Source: Metridium senile (lineage: Eukaryota; Cnidaria; Anthozoa; Actiniaria; Metridiidae). Taken from it: DNA of 64,000 bases. Below, in pieces: positions 12,368-23,522 of the stretch. The notes beneath the pieces were generated by a model. That model was not told the origin of the DNA. It was given only the letters and a program-made list of their open reading frames with translations, and made no database searches. Positions within the stretch are counted from its first letter, which is position 1; every line of letters begins with the position of its first letter. The translations under genes were made by a program, and so were the position numbers. The stretch lies in contig OX459108.1 in assembly GCA_949775045.1 (NCBI GenBank), forward strand, positions 6,265,961 through 6,329,960, given 5' to 3'.

Positions 12368-15300
12368 ATGGCGGCCACAGGAGAAAAAGCGTTTTCATCG
12401 TTTATGACAGAAGTAAGTTTTGTTTTATAAACAACTGAGTTCCATTTATTTGAGTAGTATTGAATGCATTGAATGTTAGTAACTGGTCCATACATTATAT
12501 CTAGGAAAGCTTCAAGTGATGTGACTGACAATCATTTGACACCAAAAATTTAAGAATAAAATATTTTTATTTTTCCGGCAACTCAAATCGAAGCCGCTTT
12601 ATTTTCTCCGACGAGCTTATTTTTTCACTATTTTACTTACAATGTTTATTCAAATGGTAAACGTTTGCTATTTGTATCTAATTCGGTTGTTCTTGTAGCT
12701 TTTAAAGTGTTGGAAAAGGGTTTGTATTTGTGATGAACCATTTTTGTTTATATAAAGTGGGTTTAGGCTGCGTCGGTGTTTGATATAAACGATAGGTTAT
12801 AGGTATAGGTAATAGAATGAAAACACCTTAAACAATGTTAACTTTACTTACGTGTCGAACTTTAGCCCTTTGTCGGAGTAACTTTTGTTCATGTATTAAG
12901 CTTACAACTAGCTGGTATTAAAGCTAGCTAACTATTTTCCTTCAATGGCCGAAACTGCATGTAAAAATTGTAACTTTCTCAAATAAGCCAGATTTGCGTC
13001 ACCGTTTGGTTGATAGTAAATACTTCAAATTTCTTCAAATTTTCATAGCTAATCAGTCACAAGAAACAAGTGATTTTAGCACAAAAACTTTATTTAAAGT
13101 TAAGCAAAGTCAAAAATGACTGCTTTTCACAATAGTTTTCCATAATGCTATCTTGAAGCTTAATGATGCTTACTGCTAACAGTTAACTATTGAAAACAAT
13201 ATTTGAATATTGAAAACAAATTACAGTAATCAAAGTTTCAAAGTTGAAAAATGCATAATCCAAGAATAGAAAATTTATTATATAATTTGATATATGTTCC
13301 CTGCTGAAATGATTAGGGAAAATGTGTTACAGAAAAATATGCATTGTACAATGTACATATATTTAACAAATTTCCATTGGCTTGGTGTGGTACTCCTCTG
13401 ATTTTAATATCTTATTAACAAAGCGCGAGGGCCGTACGGGAAGTTATGGACCAAGTTTTTTTCCACTGTCTTATGGCCAGAGCACGTAGCGCGAGGGCCA
13501 TAAAAAGTGGGAAAAAAACGAGGTTCCATAACTTCGGTACAGCCCGAGCGAGCAAGGTTAATAAGATATTTATTATATAGCAATTTTAGGGAAAAAATTA
13601 TAATAAACATATAGCAATTTTAGGGGGAAAAAATTATAATAAAGAATAAATAGGAAACATAATATTACGACCTGTTCTTCTCCGTACTTTCATGCGAACA
13701 TAGTTTTCTCATTGTCATCAAAAAATAATCCGTCAAATAAGAAAATAAAAAGGCAAAAATATTGCGAAAGAACTAGTAAAATAAACAAAAAAAACTACCC
13801 GGTCCGTATGGAAAAAGTATGGCCCGCTTATTGACCAATGAGATCGTGCGTTATATCTTTGCTATATAATAAACCATGTTGTTATATAGCTAATCATTTT
13901 GACTATATAACGAGCATTCTCATTGGTTGATAGATGCTCAAGTGATACTAGTTAAATCTAACTGTATCCCGACCGGGAAACAAGTGCCCAGCGCACGCGT
14001 GAAAAAATTCAAATTTTCTTAATTCACTTGTCTAAAATGATTAGCTATATAACAAAACGCTTAATGACTGGTCCCGAGGGAAACAGTTAGTTTTGTTTCC
14101 CGAGAATCTCAATGTTTCCCGAGGCTCCGGCCGATATATATTTATATATATGTATATTTATATATATGTATAATATTCAATGTATACTAGTTATACAATG
14201 GTTTTCAGTGGCATACCATTAATATCCCACAAGTCATTTGTATTTTTTTAGTATACACACAAGCCTTTAGGTAACAAGTGGGATATTGATGGTATGTCAC
14301 AAGAAAACATTGTATAACTATTTTATTCCACATCATATATTAAGATAAAGAGAACCTGCAATGTATCATGGGAAGAGGCAGTTGAATACTGCCTAATATA
14401 CAACGGCTTTCAATAATTCTGATTGGCTGTATAGGATGTGATGTTGGATAAAATGTAGTAGGGTAATTCCACAGTAATCTGCATGTCACGGAGGGGACAT
14501 TTTGCAAGATAACATTTATATTTATTTTCTTGTATAAGAGTATGGAACTTAATCTACACTTGCAGTAGGTAGACCTACTAAAGACTCCACTAAAACAAAC
14601 TATCTAAAAAGCCTTACATGTATATGCAAGAATTAACATTATATATTTCATTCTGTCACTGAGGGGACTGCAAAATATCAAGAAAAACATACTAAGAATA
14701 TAGACTCAATTTCTACTGAATAGATAAATGCAACAGAAACTTGAGTGGTACAACTTTATTTGGCTATCATTCACAAATAATACAACATGACATGATAAGC
14801 CATCAGAACTTGACAATGTTGCTAACACAAACATAAGTATCACAAGGTAGTGTCACGGAGGGGACAGTCACGGAGGGGACATTTTGTCCTATAAAATTTT
14901 GTCCTATATATCAATCAAAAAATGTATTTGTATTACTGTTATGTTAGATCCCTTTTGTCTAGTTAGTGGAGCACAACCCATAAGACTTGTAATGACTTAC
15001 TGTTGCTTGCATCTACCTGTTAATGTTTGCGACAAAAACATGTTCTGTCTCGCAGTCGAACTTCAAAGATTGGTGCCCCAAACTTCGCAAGTTTGTAAAC
15101 CACTGTTGTGAAAAAAGGCTAGAAATGTATACATATGTAGTGCACTTGCATCTATCCTTTAACAGATGCGACAGAAAGATATAATATGCGAAAGTTACCT
15201 CAACAAATTGATTTTTTTGGGGGGATTGCATTGGAAGATTGCAAAGTTTGGCGCCAAACTTTGGAAGTTTACGTCTAGACAAAACATGTTTTTTTTGTCG

Positions 15301-18300
15301 CAATCGTTAATGGGTAGGTGCAATCAACAGTGTTTAACACATTGTATACAACTAATTCAAAAAAGGTTGATTGGGCGAACAGCGATTGGCGATTGGTGAT
15401 TGGCGATGGGTAATATGAATTCCTTCTTATTCGTTTCTAAATTACCCAAACAATGCCTCCACCGTTCAGTGAAACCTTCGAGACATCCATCTAAGGTCAT
15501 CGCTTACTGATGTTTGGGTAATTTAGAATAGAATAAGAAGAAATTCGTATTATCCACAGTCCTGCAATCACCAATCGCCATTCGGCCCGTCAGCCTTTTT
15601 TGAATTAGGTATATGTATATATAGAACACTTGAAAGTTGAAATGTTAATTTTCTCTGGGCCATTTCAGTATTCAAAGTTTATGTCCTATAAAATTTGTCC
15701 TATATATCAATCAAAAAATGTATTTGTATTACTGTTATGTTAGATCCCTTTTGTCAACTTCTTGTTTTCTTCAGCTTTTCTTTTTGTCTGCCTTCTCTTC
15801 TTCTCACATTCTTTAACTCTCAATACTTCTGGTGCCATTGCTTTCTTCTTTAAATAATCACTTTTCTTTCTTTCTCTGTCCTTCTTTTTTACTCCTTCAT
15901 TGATTTCTTTCCTTTATGATTTCTCAGCCTCTCTCAGTATAATCTAGTCCTTTCTTTGCTTGAGCTCATTTTTATTTGACCTTAAACACTACTGCAGAAA
16001 TGCTGGTATGCAATGAGCATGCACAAGGAATCATTCCCATGATTCTTTGTACCTTAGTACTTAGTCTCCCAGCTACTCAGACATATTAAGTTTTAGAAAT
16101 TATGAAATCACAATTTCACAATTTATTTGCTTGGATTATTTGTACTCTCTACAACAAAATGTGTCCCCACCGTGACATTTTGTCACGGAGGGGACAATTT
16201 TACCTTGTATTATTTTCAATGTATTAAGATAAATTTTTTTTAAAAACATACACACAATAGTTGAGTTATTTATTACTTCAGTAGGTATCAGAGTATCAAT
16301 ATGCTAGCTTTACTCTAACTTGAGATAACAAAACTTTTTATTGTATAAATTTTCACAGAGGAGACAGGTAATAGCAAACTAAAATATCTTTTACTTCATT
16401 GACATATAATTGAGACCTCAACTTTTGGCATAGGATGTCTATGTAAAGTAGTTTATGCCACCATAGTTATCTAAAGATTTCCTCTCATAACTATTCAACT
16501 GTAGTAGTAAAAGTATTGTCCCCTCCGTGACACTTGAATTTGGCTTGTGCTTAATTAATGATAATTTATGACATATAATCATTTGTACTGAGATCAAAAA
16601 ACCTATTCAGTTTGAAACTTTATCATTTCATTGTTATATAAAAACTGCTGAAAGGTAAAAAAATTTAACTTTATTTTTCTTCATATCATGTCTGCAGGCT
16701 TTACTGTGGAATTACCCAGTAACAGTAGTCCTTTTAGAATAGTCGTAGCCCAAGTTGAACATTTTACCAAGATCCATGTAAGATCATTCAAGATCCTAGC
16801 AAGATCAAGGCATGATCTTACAAGATCTTGGCATGTAACCCTCAATCTACAAGAACTTGCATGGACATTCAAGTTTTTGCCATGATTTAATTAACATCTT
16901 CACCAGATCCCTCCAAGAAATTTAATCAATTCTTTTAAATGATTTCAAGGTCAAACAAATAGAAACCAATGACTCTGTGTGGACAGGACCAAAGCAGATT
17001 GAAAGACTGACAAAACCTGGAGCAAAATATCTCAACCTTAATCCTTATGAGGTGAAAATATTACAGGCTTGATGCTGAAATATCCATTTTAGTTCCCTGT
17101 GTCATCTTGAAAGGTAGCTGGGCCTTTGCCTTTAAGAGATAAAATGTTGAGTTTGCAATGATAGAGACATGTTATTAATATTGTCCTGCAAGGTGTTAAA
17201 AGATTTCTATCATATGATTGCAATTAAAGCTCAACATTAATCTCGTTTCCATACAAAGTCACAGCTACTTGTTTAAGTTGGTGCAGGGAACTTTGAAGGG
17301 AACTATTTCTAAAAGTTGCATTTCTCAACATACCCTTCCTTAGTTAATGTTATTTGCTCATTGTATTTTAATCCCTTTGGTCCACATAGGTTCTTCAGAT
17401 TCTTCCAGATGCTTCAGAAGATGAAATTAAAAAACAGTATAAAAAGGTAACAGCATACTACATACTACAAAACCCTGTTATACATTATTAGTATTCAACA
17501 GTTTGTGGTCTATTGCAAATCCTGCAATCTCATTGGCTATGCTACTGTGGTCTATTGGTGATAGTTCAATGGTATTGATTGCATTTTAATGTTAGTAGTT
17601 CATCGATACATTATATTCAGCAGAACATATTCATAAAATGTCTAATTGAATAATTAAATCCTAGGCTGAATGGGGTAGAAGTTTGTTGTCATTATGCACT
17701 GAATAATAGTATATCATTTGAATTTGATTGATGCTGATAACTTGTTTTGTGATAGCTCTCATTTTTAGTTCATCCTGATAAGAACAGAGACGATATAGAA
17801 AGAGCTCAAAAAGCATTTGATGGTAAGATTTTTTTTTTATTCCTTTTCACATTTTTTATTTCAATTTTTTGTAACATTGTTGAGTGGCCATCTCGTATTG
17901 GCAGTTATAAAAATACTATTCGAAATAACACATTCTGATTGGCTAAGGCACATGCTTTATGAAAGCACACAACATGCACATTTGCATGTTGATCAAACAT
18001 GTCAATTTGTATTTTATAAAAGAAATAAAACACTTGCTTTCTGTGCTGTATATAGTTATAATGCACTTGGGGATTGTCAGAACACTCGAGAAGTGTTGAG
18101 AAGCACTCAGCTTCACTTCATGCTCTGTCAATCCCCACATGGTTTATTACCACACACACCAATGCACTTTCTATTTCTTCAATACAATACAAAGACCCGT
18201 GAGGCCAATACAACACAGATTTGAATGTAGTGAATCACTTATAAAACATTTACAGTAGGCTACATGTACTTCTTTCATATTTTACCAAAACCTTCAAGAT

Positions 18301-21300
18301 ATAAGGAAATCTTGTTGAGAAATTTCAAGTTAAAACTTATGCAAATCAGGATATACAACACAACTTGCAATGTGTTATATCAAGATTTACAACAATTGTC
18401 ACAGTTGGTATTTCTTTTGAAATTTTTCATGAATTATTAATGAGTTTTTTAATTTATTTGTAATTGATATACATTATATATATAAATTGATGTGTTAGTA
18501 GCCCAGTATTGGGTGATTAGCTACTAACTGGTTATTATTTTCATAAATAGCTGTTAGCAGTGCCAATAAATTAATCCAAGACCCTGAAAAGCTGCAGAGA
18601 ATAAAAGAAATATTGGACGAAGCAAATGCATTAATAAAAGAAAAGGTAACAACACTACTTTACACTACTCTAACTTATCTATGTTGTGGTTCAGGTTCAA
18701 TATGATTTTGAACCAGTACCATATCTATTGTACTGGTAAAAGTTATTTTGTACTAGTACAAATCATGCAGTACTAGGTTTTGTATTTAATAGGATAGGGT
18801 TAGGTTTAGGGTTAGGTTTAATTTATGCCATTATTGGGAGTTTATGAATAAAACAAAAGTCTAATGCAGAATTTTCAACTGAAGTCGTTGTGGTATAGTG
18901 GGATAGTCTCTGGACGGTTCTATTCCCAGCCGTGGTAAGACAAAGGGGAAAAAAGCACAGGTAACCCAATTACATTAGTTCAATAGTTAGTATTAGGTAT
19001 AGTAAGGCTCATTAGCAAGTCAAGTGCGAATGGTAGTTAAGTGAGAGAGAGTAAAGGGGGCGGTGTAAGTGAGATCAAAAGGAGGGAGTGGTAAGTAGGT
19101 TAGAATCCCTGTTTTATTTATGAGTCCCATAAATAAAATCCCATTTAGAAAGTCAGATTGTACCAGTTCAAGACTATTTGTACCAGTACAATAAATATTG
19201 TACTGGTTCAAAATAAATTGAACTGGTTTAAAATCATATTGAACCTGAACTACAACATCTATCTATCTGACTATAATCATGTCAGAAAGAAATGTATGAT
19301 ACTTTGAGTTTAAATAAACACAATAAACCCCTTCACAGTTCCCTTGCCATCTTAAAGCTGGACTGTGCAGCTGGCCTTTGCATCGAAGCAAGACGAATGT
19401 TGAGCTTGAAATGATAGAGACTTTTAACACCTTGCTGGACAATTATTCATGTGTCTCTATTATTACAAGCTTAACGTTTGTCTCGCTTGGATGCAAAGGC
19501 CTGGCTACCTTTCAAGATGGCACAGGGAACTATAAAGGGGACTATTGTTTTTCACCAAGAATTGATTTGAACCAGTGACCTCTTGAATGCTGGACCAGTG
19601 CTCTACCATCTGAGCCACTGGAACCACAATAATCATGTCATAATCATAGCTTTTATCTTAACCATTATTCTAATAATTTTATTAATAGATAAAGGAGAAG
19701 AGAAAACTAGCAAAGGCTAGAGGAGAAGAAGTGATTGATGAAGACAATCCAATAAAAGTAGGAAACATTAGAATATCTTTATATATACTATTGGTTTCCT
19801 TGTACTTTTTGTATTGCATGTTGGGTAAGATCCATAGGGCTAATTATGCCTAAAAAAAAGTCATAGATTTTAGCCAGGAAAACTTCCATTTCTCTGTCAA
19901 CAATTGCTTCTCCACAATGAACCGGTGCATGGTAAAGGCAGCCAAAACATGCAAAAATAACATTGCTAAAAATAAATCACCTTTTTTAATAATAAACCCA
20001 ACCTTTTAGCCAGATACAAGTTCCCCCCTAATTGGAGGAGACTCACTACCTCTATTACATATTTTGGCACACATCTCGGCTCACAATAACTGGTACTGGC
20101 ATGAAACCGGGCAACATACTGTATAGTTCCTTGTACCTCTACTACTGTGTGTTGTGTATGATGCTATTTATGATGATAGAAACATAATGTTCTTTAATTT
20201 TCAGTTCAAAAAGTTCCATCATGCAGAAACTGTTAAACTCTTTGCTGATTATGAAATCAAGAGAGTAGCAAGGGAGAATAAAGAGTCAGAATTAAGGTAG
20301 AGTCTAAGTGCACAATCATATCAGTGAGTTGAGAAGTCAGTAATAACACTGTTAGCTGGGATTTCTTGACAAGACAGCTAATAGGAGATTGAATTTATTT
20401 ATTTTTTCATATATAAAAATCATCAATATTAGTCTTTAGTGAGTTGGTTATCATTAGTTTTCTTGGTATATTTGGTGGGAGGGTTTGTTAGTTTTCTTGG
20501 TATATTTGGTGGGAGGGTTTGTTAGTTTTCTTGGTATATTTGGTGGGAGGGTTTGTCTATTTTCTTGATTTGTTTGTGAATTGATTGATTGGTTATTGGA
20601 TGAATTTGTCGTGGCTCATGGGTGGTGTGTCTGGTTAATTGTGGTGGGTTGAGTGTATTTGGATGGTTCTTTGGTCATCTGGTGTGTTTGTCTGTTGTTT
20701 GGTATTTGATTAGTTGGTGTCTAGTTGGTTATTTGTTGTGTGTTTTTTGCTGGTTAGTGAGAGTGATTGGCTGGTTGTTGTTTGTATAGCTGATTGAATC
20801 TTTTTCATGGGGATAGATTTCTTGTTAGTGAGCTGGTGGGTTGGGTGACTGGTTGGTTTTGGGCTGGTTTTAGGCTGGTTGTCTGGTTGGTTGGTGGGCT
20901 TGGTGACTGATTGGTGGGCCAAATGTCTAGTTGAATAGTTATGCAGTGTGTTAGTTGGTGGGATGAGTTTCTGGTTGAATGGTTGGTTAGTGGCTAGTTG
21001 TCTGGTTGAATAGTTATGCAGTGTGTTAGTTGGCGGGATGAATTTCTGGTTGAATTTCTGGTTGAATGGTTGGTTAGTGGGCTAGTTGTCTGGTTGAATA
21101 GCTATGCAGTGTGTTGGTTGGTGGGCTAGTTGTCTGGTTGGTTAGTTTAATGGTTTGTTGGTTGGTTGAGTGTCTGATTCACTGGTTGGTGGGCTGTTTT
21201 ATTTGCTGGTAGGTTGAAAGACTGGGTGGCTTGTTGGTGAATTTGGGGTCTGGTTGGTTGGTTGGTTGGTAAGTTGAGTGGACCTGTTTGGTGGGATAGG

Positions 21301-23338
21301 TGTCTGGTTGGTGGGTGGGTTGAGTGTCTGGTTGGTTGGTTGGTAAGCTGAGTGGACTTGGTTGTTGGTATAGGTGTCTGGTTGGTGGGTGGGTTGAGTG
21401 TCTGGTTGATTGGTTGGTAAGTTGAGTGGACCTGGTTGGTTGGTTGGTGGTATAGGTGTCTGGTTGGTGGGCGGGTTGAGTGTCTGGTTGGTTGGTTGGT
21501 TGGTAAGTTGAGTGGACCTGGTTGGTTGGTTGGTGGTTTAGGTGTCTGGTTGGTGGGTGGGTTGAATGTCTGGTTGGTTGGTTGGTAAGCTGAGTGGACT
21601 TGGTTGGTGGTATAGGTGTCTGGTTGGTGGGTGGGTTGAGTGTCTGGTTGGTTGGTTGGTAAGTTGAGTGGACCTGGTTGGTTGGTGGTATAGGTGTCTG
21701 GTTGGTGGGTGGGTTGAGTGTCTGGTTGGTTGGTTGGTAAGTTGAGTGGACCTGGTTGGTTGGTTGGTGGTATAGGTGTTTGGTTGGTGGGTGGGTTGAG
21801 TGTCTGGTTGGTTGGTTGGTAAGTTGAGTGGGCCTGATTGGTTGGTTGGTGGGAAATTAGGTGTCTGGTTGGTGGGTGGGTTGAGTGTCTGGTTGGTTGG
21901 TTGGTAAGTTGAGTGGGCCTGATTGGTTGGTTGGTGGGTTGAGTGTCTGGTTGGTGGGTGGGTGGGTTGAGTGTCTGCTGGGATGGGTGTCTGGTTGGTG
22001 GGTGGGTTGAATGTATGGTTGGTTGGTAAGTTGAGTGGACCTGATTGGTTGTTTGGTTGGATAGGAGTCTGGTTGATGGGTGGGTTGAGTGTCTGGTTGG
22101 TTGGTTGGTAAGTTGAGCGGACCTGGTTGGTTGGTTGGTGAAAAATTAGGTGTCTGGTTGGTGTGTGGGTTGAGTGTCTGGTTTGTGAATTGGTTTGTGG
22201 GCTGGGTGTCTGGTTGGTTGGTGTGATGGGTGACTGGTTGGTGGGCTTGGTGTCTGGTTGGTCATTTGGTTGGTGGTTGGTTGTTGTACTGGGTGTCTGG
22301 TTGGTTGGTGGGGTTGCTGTGCTGGGTGTCTGGTTGGTTGGTGGGGTTGCTGTGCTGGGTGTCTGGTTGTATGAATAGTTCTCAGTTTGTTGGTTGGTGG
22401 GCTGGTGTTTAGTTAGTGTGTGAGTGGTAGGATCTTCTATCTGTTAAAGTCATGTATGCGTCATCTGTATTTCTTATTGATGGTAAAAGTAAAAATGTAT
22501 AGTTTGTATTCAAATAAATCTGATTTTGCAAACATTGTATAGTTTATATACTTATTTTGCCACTCATTAATAGAAAACGACAGAGAGAACAAGAAATAAA
22601 AGAAGAAGAAGATGCAAAAAGAAAGAAAGAGTTTGAAAAAGAATGGGAGGTAAGAAGTGTTACTTGTTTATACTGGCTTTATCTCACAGTCTAGGTCTAG
22701 AATATTATGTCATGAGCAGTACGCTTTACTACAAACAATGGCACTGAGGAGTATTTATTAGTCATGAAATGTCTTAACACTAGTGTGATAAGGATCTATT
22801 GCCATGTTATGACCTTTTGTACTCATCAATTTGTCAACAAAGTGTATGTCATGGGTTCTATGGGTGGCGTAGTGGTTTACCATGCACTCTTCACTGCTGT
22901 GATGCTGAGTTGTGTTCCAAAATATATACCAGGTAGTGAGTGTGTGCCTGAGTCTCCCCAATTAGAAGGGCACTTGTGACTGCATGCTAAGTACATTGAG
23001 ATGTTATTATGTTCGTAGTGCATTCCAATCAAAACAACATGCGAGCTAGTTATGGGGAGTAAATATTGTTGTATATAAATCTATTTTTCATTTCAGAAGT
23101 AATGAGACCATCTCTTTGGTCTTGGAATGCACTATTCAGTATTCAACATTTTTTGATAAAGCTGTATATTTATTTATTATTTATAAGTTTGTTTAAACAA
23201 TATGTACGTTTTCAACAGGAAAGTAGAAATGAGCGTGTAGACAGTTGGAGAAGCTTCAATTCAGTCAAATCAAAGAAAAAGAAAGTGAAAGCAAGAAAAG
23301 AATTCCGACCTCCATCCCTCAAACCAGAGAAGCGTTGA
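12368..23338 (+). CDS. DNAJC8: DnaJ homolog subfamily C member 8 (spliceosome-associated J protein)
   Basis: Nine exons join in frame: 12368-12412, 16950-17051, 17390-17446, 17756-17822, 18551-18645, 19689-19757, 20205-20296, 22574-22649 and 23219-23338. They give 240 codons, against about 253 in human. The N-terminal block has VKQIE and QIERLTKPG, then comes the J domain (about residues 44-105) with the HPD tripeptide at residues 74-76 (bases 17771-17779), which stimulates the Hsp70 ATPase. A long charged helix follows (KEKRKLAKARG, then KRQREQEIKEEED and EKEW). The C-terminal RVDSWRSF block and a basic tail are typical of DNAJC8, a nuclear protein found with the spliceosome and linked to SR-protein kinase. 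All donors are GT and acceptors AG with matching phase. The start ATG opens MAATGEK and has a strong context. Introns carry many fold-back elements and a 2-kb GT-rich minisatellite. Confidence 0.95.
13406..13570. mobile_element. Fold-back MITE with 14-bp perfect TIR
   Basis: AATATCTTATTAAC at 13406 is repeated inverted as GTTAATAAGATATT ending at 13570. GC-richer arms carry GCGCGAGGGCC and GTTATGGA/TCCATAAC. It is in DNAJC8 intron 1. Confidence 0.75.
13577..13650. repeat. Tandem duplication, ~37-bp unit x2
   Basis: ATAGCAATTTTAGGG followed by an A run and TTATAATAAA occurs twice back to back, just right of the 13406-13570 MITE. Confidence 0.7.
13834..13934. repeat. Short inverted repeat
   Basis: GACCAATGAGA..CGTTATAT on the left is mirrored by ATATAACGAGCATTCTCATTGGTTG on the right in shorter matching words. 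This looks like another small fold-back unit, boundaries uncertain. Confidence 0.45.
14190..14318. mobile_element. Fold-back MITE (GTTATACAATG termini)
   Basis: GTTATACAATGGTTTTC on the left and its inverse ending GTATAAC on the right enclose GTGGGATATT/AATATCCCAC arms. A related half (GTGGGATATT, GGTATGTCACAAGAAAA) is at about 3739-3776, showing a repeat family. Confidence 0.75.
15000..15330. mobile_element. Fold-back element with ~88-bp arms
   Basis: CTGTTGCTTGCATCTACC on the left matches the inverse of GGTAGGTGCAATCAACAG on the right at most positions. The arms share AACATGTT and TTTGCGACAAAAA words. No protein is recognisable. Confidence 0.8.
15352..15608. mobile_element. Fold-back MITE, TTCAAAAAAGG family copy 1
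   Basis: CTAATTCAAAAAAGG on the left is inverted as CCTTTTTTGAATTAG on the right. Internal GGCGATTGGTGATTG and TTTGGGTAATTTAGAA words are also inverted. A relative is at 35719-36007. Confidence 0.75.
16768..16835. repeat. AAGATC-rich short repeat cluster
   Basis: AAGATC or its palindromic form GATCTT recurs about seven times in 70 bp. Nothing coding is seen. Confidence 0.5.
17091..17304. mobile_element. Fold-back element family B, copy 1
   Basis: AGTTCCCTGTGTCATCTTGAA on the left (in part) is inverted as GTGCAGGGAACT on the right. Both halves carry GGGCCTTTGCC-like and ATGATAGAGACA words. Copy 2 is at 19328-19541. It is in DNAJC8 intron 2. Confidence 0.65.
18681..19259. mobile_element. 579-bp fold-back element with TGTACTGGTTCAAA arms
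   Basis: Terminal ATGTTGTGGTTCAGGTTCAA is mirrored by TTGAACCTGAACTACAACAT. Arms contain repeated TTGTACTGGT/ACCAGTACAA words. An internal stretch (about 18883-18950) has a tRNA-like A-box (GTGGTATAGTGG) and a B-box-like GGTTCTATTCCC. It is in DNAJC8 intron 5. Confidence 0.75.
19328..19541. mobile_element. Fold-back element family B, copy 2
   Basis: CAGTTCCCTTGCCATCTTAAA on the left (19337 on, in part) is inverted as AAGATGGCACAGGGAACT on the right. Shared words with 17091-17304 include GGCCTTTGC and ATGATAGAGAC. Confidence 0.65.
19561..19625 (-). repeat. tRNA-derived sequence (SINE head or tRNA pseudogene)
   Basis: On the minus strand TGGCTCAGATGG (A box) and GGTTCAAATC (B box) are about 40 bases apart. 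The D stem GCTC/GAGC pairs. The anticodon stem has two mismatches, position 33 is not T and the T stem does not pair, so this is not a functional tRNA gene. Confidence 0.6.
20005..20135 (-). repeat. SINE family C copy (minus)
   Basis: The minus-strand words GGTAGTGAGTC, CCAATTAGGGGGGAACTTGT and TGTGCCAAAATATG match the plus-strand copy at 22855-23050 and the minus copy at 29068-29300. It lies in DNAJC8 intron 6. Confidence 0.6.
20455..22412. repeat. 2-kb GT-rich minisatellite (TTGG-based) in DNAJC8 intron 7
   Basis: It begins with three 34-bp units (GTTTTCTTGGTATATTTGGT..). A long array of variable units follows, built from GTCTGGTTGG, TGGGTTGAGT and GGTAAGTTGAGTGGACCTGG, with about ten higher-order repeats of roughly 100 bp between 21250 and 22160. 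The plus strand is almost free of C. Apparent frames on either strand (NQPDNQP-like or VWLVG-like) are repeat shadows, not genes. Confidence 0.9.
22855..23050 (+). repeat. tRNA-derived SINE, family C copy (plus)
   Basis: GGGTGGCGTAGTGGTTTA resembles a tRNA A box. The body words GTGAGTGTGTGCCTGAGT and CCCCAATTAGAAGGGCACTT recur inverted at 29068-29300 and 20005-20135. It is in DNAJC8 intron 8. Confidence 0.65.
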
Positions 23339-23516
23339 TCTCTTTGCCATGGCTTCTTCTACCTGATCTGTAAAATATATATACGATGGTCCTGGTATGA
23401 CCAGGAGCTGATGGATACCAAGGTCAACCATATACTTTGGAAATCTTTTCAAACGTTTGTGTTATGGACAAGGCAAACTGACACTGCAAAACCAACGTAT
23501 AATATTTTGAGCCTTG

Positions 23517-23522
23517 AATAAA
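23517..23522 (+). terminator. Candidate polyadenylation signal of DNAJC8
   Basis: The hexamer AATAAA lies 179 bp after the TGA at 23336-23338. A second AATAAA is near 24868. Which is used cannot be told from sequence. Confidence 0.5.

Larger units (their letters stand above)
14886..15755. repeat. Direct repeat of ~73 bp flanking two fold-back elements
   Basis: The block starting GTCCTATAAAATTT and ending AGATCCCTTTTGTC occurs at 14886-14958 and again at 15682-15755, nearly identical. The interval between holds two separate fold-backs (15000-15330 and 15352-15608). It lies in DNAJC8 intron 1. Confidence 0.85.
14485..16532. repeat. Dispersed 15-bp motif GTCACGGAGGGGACA, eight occurrences
   Basis: Exact copies are at 14485, 14852, 14867 (two in direct tandem) and 16182, with an inverted exact copy at 16517-16532. 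Variants are at 14655 (one change plus an altered end), 16162 (inverted, one mismatch) and 16353 (diverged). The motif is GC-rich in an AT-rich intron (DNAJC8 intron 1). I do not recognise it. Confidence 0.8.

Noticed and set aside
17817..18224. 135-codon plus-strand frame in DNAJC8 intron 4
   Set aside because: It starts at the exon 4 end, crosses a GTAAG donor and shows no homology. It is a chance frame.
19561..19625. Possible tRNA gene on the minus strand (AGC anticodon-like)
   Set aside because: The A and B boxes are present but the anticodon and T stems do not pair and U33 is missing. It is a tRNA-derived repeat or pseudogene.
20710..22412. Frames of Gln/Pro/Asn or Trp/Leu/Val/Gly in the GT minisatellite
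   Set aside because: These are repeat artefacts inside DNAJC8 intron 7.
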